64,000 bases of DNA from Mycolicibacterium sphagni. GTDB taxonomy: Bacteria; Actinomycetota; Actinomycetes; Mycobacteriales; Mycobacteriaceae. This document shows positions 60,601 to 64,000 of this stretch, piece after piece; the first letter of the stretch is position 1, and every line of letters begins with the position of its first letter. Below the pieces are notes generated by a model. That model did not search any database, was not told where the DNA came from, and saw nothing but the letters and a program-made list of their open reading frames with translations. Location: NCBI RefSeq assembly GCF_013337765.1, contig NZ_VBSB01000006.1:86610-150609 (forward strand), written 5' to 3'. The position numbers and the translations under genes are program-made.

Positions 60601-63600
60601 TTGACTGACAACACGCACCAGCCCACTGCCACTCCGATCGCGGTGGTCGCCATGTCGGCGATCTACCCGGGCGAGTCGGGGCTCACCGGCTTCTGGCGCA
60701 CGATCACCGCTGGCCGTGACGCCATCAGCGAGGTTCCGCCCTCGCACTGGCTGATCGAGGACTACTACGACGCCGATCCCAAGGCGCCGGACAAGACTTA
60801 CTGTAAGCGGGGCGGGTTCATCGACCCGGTGAACTTCGATCCGGTGAAATTCGGGTTGCCGCCCAACGCTTTACCGTCGACCGATACCGGTCAGATCCTG
60901 GCGTTGATCGCGGCCAGGCAGCTCCTTGACGAAGTGCAGCGCGACGGTAAGGAAGTCGATCTGGACCGCGTGGACGTGGTGATCGGGGTTGCCTCGACGA
61001 CTGAACTCGTTGTGCAGATGGGTTCGCGAATGCAACGGCCGATCTGGCGTAAAGCGCTGCTGGAAAATGGCTTGGCAGAGGACGAAGCAGACGAGATCTG
61101 CCAGGACATCGCGGATCACTATGTGCCATGGCAGGAAAGCACATTTCCCGGTCTCCTCGGTAACGTCATCGCCGGTCGCGTCGCCAACCGCCTCAACCTC
61201 GGCGGGGCCAACTTCGTCACCGATGCCGCCTGCGGCAGTTCACTTGCGGCGCTGCAGTCGGCATTGCACAGGCTGTATCTGCGCGAGTCTGATGTGGTGC
61301 TGACCGGCGGCGTCGATGCGCTGAACGACGTGATGATGTACATGTGCTTCTCCAAGACGCCGGCATTCTCGGCGACCGGTGACTGCCGGCCGTTCTCTGA
61401 TGGCGCTGACGGCACGATCATCGGTGAGGGTGTGGGCATGGTGGCCCTCAAGCGGCTCGCCGATGCCGAGCGGGACGGCGACCAGATCCATGCGGTCATC
61501 CGCGGCCTGGGTTCATCCTCCGACGGGCGCGCGTCCAGCGTGTATGCGCCGCGGTCCGAAGGGCAGGCCAAGGCACTGCGCCGCGCGTACGAACGCGCCG
61601 GCTACGACCCGTCGACGGTCGAACTCATCGAGGCGCACGGCACCGCGACCAAAGCGGGCGACGTTGCCGAATTCGCCGGGCTGAAGTCGGTGTTCACCGA
61701 CAGCTCGGCGCGAATCGCACTCGGATCGGTGAAATCCCAGATCGGCCACACCAAGGCGGCGGCGGGTGCCGCCGGACTCATCAAAGCCGTTCTTGCTCTG
61801 CAGCATTCGACGCTGCCAGGCACGCTGAAGGTAGATCGCCCGAACCCTGCGATGGGGATCGAGGAGTCGCCGTTCTACGTCAACGCGCAGACTCGGCCCT
61901 GGGTGCGCAAGAGTGACCAGCCGCGTCGCGCGTCGGTCAGCTCATTCGGCTTCGGCGGCAGCAACTTCCACGTAACGCTGGAGGAGTACCAGGGCGAGCA
62001 CCGCGCCAAGCGGTTGCGAGCACTGCCCAGTGAACTCGTGGTGCTCAGTGCGCCGTCCGAGGCTGATCTGCAGAAGCGGGCCGCGGACATCGCCGCCGCC
62101 GCGCGCTCCGGCGAGAGCCTTGCCCGCATCGCGTTCGAAGCCGCCGAGGAATTCGATGCCTCGCAACCCGCACGCGCGGGACTGGTCGCCACTGATGCCG
62201 AATCGCTTGGGGCAGTTGCCGAACGGCTGCGCAGCGCACTGGCCGACGGCAAGGCTGCCGAGCTCAAGGACGCCAACATCACCGTCGGCTTCGGCCCGGC
62301 CCGAGAAGGCAAGACGGCATTCCTGTTCCCCGGCCAGGGCAGCCAGTACGTCGGGATGGGTGGTGACCTCGCACTCAGCTTCCCAGAAGCGCTCGCGGTA
62401 TGGGACGGGCTCGAGGGTGATCTGACCGATCTGCCCGGCGTGGTTTTCCCGGAGCCGGTCTTCGACGCGTCCGCCGTGGACGAGCAGAAGAAAAAGCTCA
62501 CCGCGATGGCCAACGCCCAGCCGGCCATCGCCGCAACCAGCCTCGCTCAGCTGGCGTTGCTCGACGTCCTCGGCGTGAGCGCAACAGCGGCCGCAGGTCA
62601 CAGCTTCGGTGAGGTCACCGCGCTGGCGGCCGCGGGCGTACTGCCGACCGAGCGTCTCGTCGAGACGGCCCGCACCCGCGGCACGCTGATGAACGAAGCG
62701 GGCCAAGGCAAGGATGGCGCGATGCTGGCGGTCTCAGCGACCGCCGAAGACGTTCGGGCCCTGCTGGACACCGATGAGTCGGGATCGCTGGTCATCGCCA
62801 ACGACAATGCGCCCACCCAGGTGGTGCTGGCTGGTTACGACTCCGATATCGCATGGGCGCAGACCGCGGCAAAAGAGAAGGGCTGGACGGCGGTTCGGCT
62901 GCCTGTCGCCTCCGCATTCCACTCGGAGATCGTGGCCGCGAGTAGTGCACCGTTGACGGCATACCTCAAGACGCTGAAGATCGGGCAGCCCAACTTCCCG
63001 GTCTACGCGAACGCGACCGCGCAGCAGTACGGCGAGAACGTCGCCGAACAACTGGGCGATCAGGTTCAGCAGGTGGTGCGGTTCCGCGAAATGATCGAGG
63101 CGATGGCCCGCGACGGGGTGACGCGATTCATCGAAGTTGGTCCCGGCCGGGTCCTGACCGGACTCGTCGGAAAGATTCTGGGCACATCGGCACACTGCGC
63201 GGTGGCACTCGATGATCCGAAGGCCGACGGGCTCCGCGGTTGGCATCGCGGGCTGGCCGCCTTGGCGGCCGACGGTGTGGCACTGGATCTCGTCGCTCTC
63301 TTCGATCACTACGAAGAGCCGGAGAAGTTCGTTCTAGCACCGAAGCACGTGGTCAAGGTCGGGGGAGCCAACCTCGGCAAGCCCTATCCGCCCGCGGATG
63401 GCAAGACGTCGATCACGCCGAAGCGCACCCGGGTGAGCGTGCAGAGTGCGCCGTCGGCAGTGGCAGCCGCACCGGCCCCGGCTCCGGCCGTTCAGCGGAT
63501 GGAAGCGCCCGCCGTTCACACACCCACGCCGGTGGCGCAGGTGCAGGCGCCGGTAGTCCAGCAGCAGGCACAGGTGGTACACCACCAGCAGGCGGAGGTA

Positions 63601-64000
63601 CAGGCGGAGGTTGTTGAGGCCCCGCTCTCTGGCGATGTCTGGAGCATCATCGACAGCATCCAGAAGGAGACCGCTGGGCAGCATCAGCGCTATATGGACG
63701 TGGTGACGCAGAGCCACCAGGCGTTCCTGGATATGTCCACGCAGATGATGGCGCAGATCGTCGGCGATCCGGCGACCGTTGCGCAGGCACCACGGGCGCT
63801 GGCCAGTGTTGCGCCACAACAGGTTCTGGCTTCGGCCGCCGCGGCGCCGGTCATCGCACCGCCGGTGGCTGTCGCCCCGGTCGCGCCCGCTCCCATTGTC
63901 GCGCCGGTCGTCGCGCCGCCGGTGGCCGTGACCCCAGCGCCGGTCGCAGCTCCGGCGCCCGCCGCCGCGCCCGCCGCCCCGTCGGTGTCTGCGGGTGATG
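60601..64000 (+). CDS. PfaA-like iterative PKS/PUFA synthase, KS-AT part (runs off the right edge)
   Basis: At least 1,133 codons, TTG start after AAGGG, 8 bp from pfaD. Ketosynthase (about 10-460) with active C211 in DAACGSS (PfaA-like, not DTACSSS), H346 in EAHGTAT and H383 in GHTKAAAG. Acyltransferase (about 570-870): FPGQGSQYVGMG, S668 in GHSFGE and AFHS (H774), a malonyl-type transferase. After about 985 the chain is Pro/Ala/Val/Gln-rich with one helical block (VWSIIDSIQKETAGQHQRYM), the linker that precedes tandem ACPs in PfaA. No KR or ACP is inside the window. Makes a long, probably polyunsaturated or polyketide acyl chain. Confidence 0.9.
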   Translation, partial: MTDNTHQPTATPIAVVAMSAIYPGESGLTGFWRTITAGRDAISEVPPSHWLIEDYYDADPKAPDKTYCKRGGFIDPVNFDPVKFGLPPNALPSTDTGQILALIAARQLLDEVQRDGKEVDLDRVDVVIGVASTTELVVQMGSRMQRPIWRKALLENGLAEDEADEICQDIADHYVPWQESTFPGLLGNVIAGRVANRLNLGGANFVTDAACGSSLAALQSALHRLYLRESDVVLTGGVDALNDVMMYMCFSKTPAFSATGDCRPFSDGADGTIIGEGVGMVALKRLADAERDGDQIHAVIRGLGSSSDGRASSVYAPRSEGQAKALRRAYERAGYDPSTVELIEAHGTATKAGDVAEFAGLKSVFTDSSARIALGSVKSQIGHTKAAAGAAGLIKAVLALQHSTLPGTLKVDRPNPAMGIEESPFYVNAQTRPWVRKSDQPRRASVSSFGFGGSNFHVTLEEYQGEHRAKRLRALPSELVVLSAPSEADLQKRAADIAAAARSGESLARIAFEAAEEFDASQPARAGLVATDAESLGAVAERLRSALADGKAAELKDANITVGFGPAREGKTAFLFPGQGSQYVGMGGDLALSFPEALAVWDGLEGDLTDLPGVVFPEPVFDASAVDEQKKKLTAMANAQPAIAATSLAQLALLDVLGVSATAAAGHSFGEVTALAAAGVLPTERLVETARTRGTLMNEAGQGKDGAMLAVSATAEDVRALLDTDESGSLVIANDNAPTQVVLAGYDSDIAWAQTAAKEKGWTAVRLPVASAFHSEIVAASSAPLTAYLKTLKIGQPNFPVYANATAQQYGENVAEQLGDQVQQVVRFREMIEAMARDGVTRFIEVGPGRVLTGLVGKILGTSAHCAVALDDPKADGLRGWHRGLAALAADGVALDLVALFDHYEEPEKFVLAPKHVVKVGGANLGKPYPPADGKTSITPKRTRVSVQSAPSAVAAAPAPAPAVQRMEAPAVHTPTPVAQVQAPVVQQQAQVVHHQQAEVQAEVVEAPLSGDVWSIIDSIQKETAGQHQRYMDVVTQSHQAFLDMSTQMMAQIVGDPATVAQAPRALASVAPQQVLASAAAAPVIAPPVAVAPVAPAPIVAPVVAPPVAVTPAPVAAPAPAAAPAAPSVSAGD

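Noticed and set aside
1..64000. CRISPR arrays, tRNA/rRNA genes, insertion sequences and prophage genes
   Set aside because: I looked for regularly spaced repeats, tRNA cloverleaf ends, transposase or integrase motifs and found none; a tRNA scan would be the decisive check.

Overview
The window is high-GC actinobacterial DNA from a mycobacterium, most likely a rapidly growing or environmental species (Mycolicibacterium-like). The evidence is gene order and content. From left to right the genes follow the Mycobacterium tuberculosis Rv1258c-Rv1287 block: tap, udgB, the Rv1261c-like F420 enzyme, a HIT protein, amiB2, an Rv1264-like adenylate cyclase, an Rv1265-like protein, the Rv1272c/Rv1273c ABC exporter, lprB-lprC, Rv1276c, Rv1277-Rv1278, oppBCDA, canA, cysD-cysNC and an Rv1287-like Rrf2 regulator. 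Homologues of pknH/embR and Rv1279 are absent. Species-specific genes sit in the gaps. Synteny statements come from memory of the H37Rv gene order, not from a search.

Region by region: 1-9.7 kb holds DNA repair (UdgB, a deoxyinosine-type glycosylase), two cyclase-type signalling genes and two broken genes (a luciferase-like enzyme with an in-frame stop, a cyclase/ATPase with a frameshift). 9.7-20.9 kb carries the Rv1265-like protein, an exported protein of unknown function, a heterodimeric ABC exporter, two DUF3558-type lipoproteins, a SixA-like phosphatase and an Mre11/Rad50-like pair. 20.9-31.8 kb has a WS/DGAT acyltransferase, a molybdopterin enzyme, a decayed acyl-CoA dehydrogenase, an alpha/beta hydrolase and the oppBCDA peptide importer. 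At 32.2-35.7 kb a complete set of toluene-monooxygenase-type subunits (A, B, C, D, E, no reductase) is inserted between oppB and canA. 35.8-40.6 kb is carbonic anhydrase plus sulphate activation (cysD, cysNC, cysQ), with a four-cysteine MarR regulator in between. 40.6-45.1 kb holds small metabolic enzymes and two exported proteins whose upstream regions share an MprA-box-like motif. 45.1-58.7 kb is a mixed accessory stretch (TehA family, bicupin, double nitrilase, lactate-monooxygenase-like enzyme, MFS, amine oxidase, BacNav-like channel, hemophore-like protein). From 58.98 kb to the right edge runs a PfaD-like enoyl reductase followed by a PfaA-like polyketide/PUFA synthase (KS-AT-linker) that leaves the window.

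The most notable items for follow-up are the reductase-less diiron monooxygenase, the pfaD-pfaA-like secondary lipid locus, the paired MprA-like boxes with a 17-bp-stem terminator, and a 60-bp dispersed repeat found three times, each time at the 3' end of a gene and in that gene's orientation. No tRNA, rRNA, CRISPR array, insertion sequence or prophage gene was seen.
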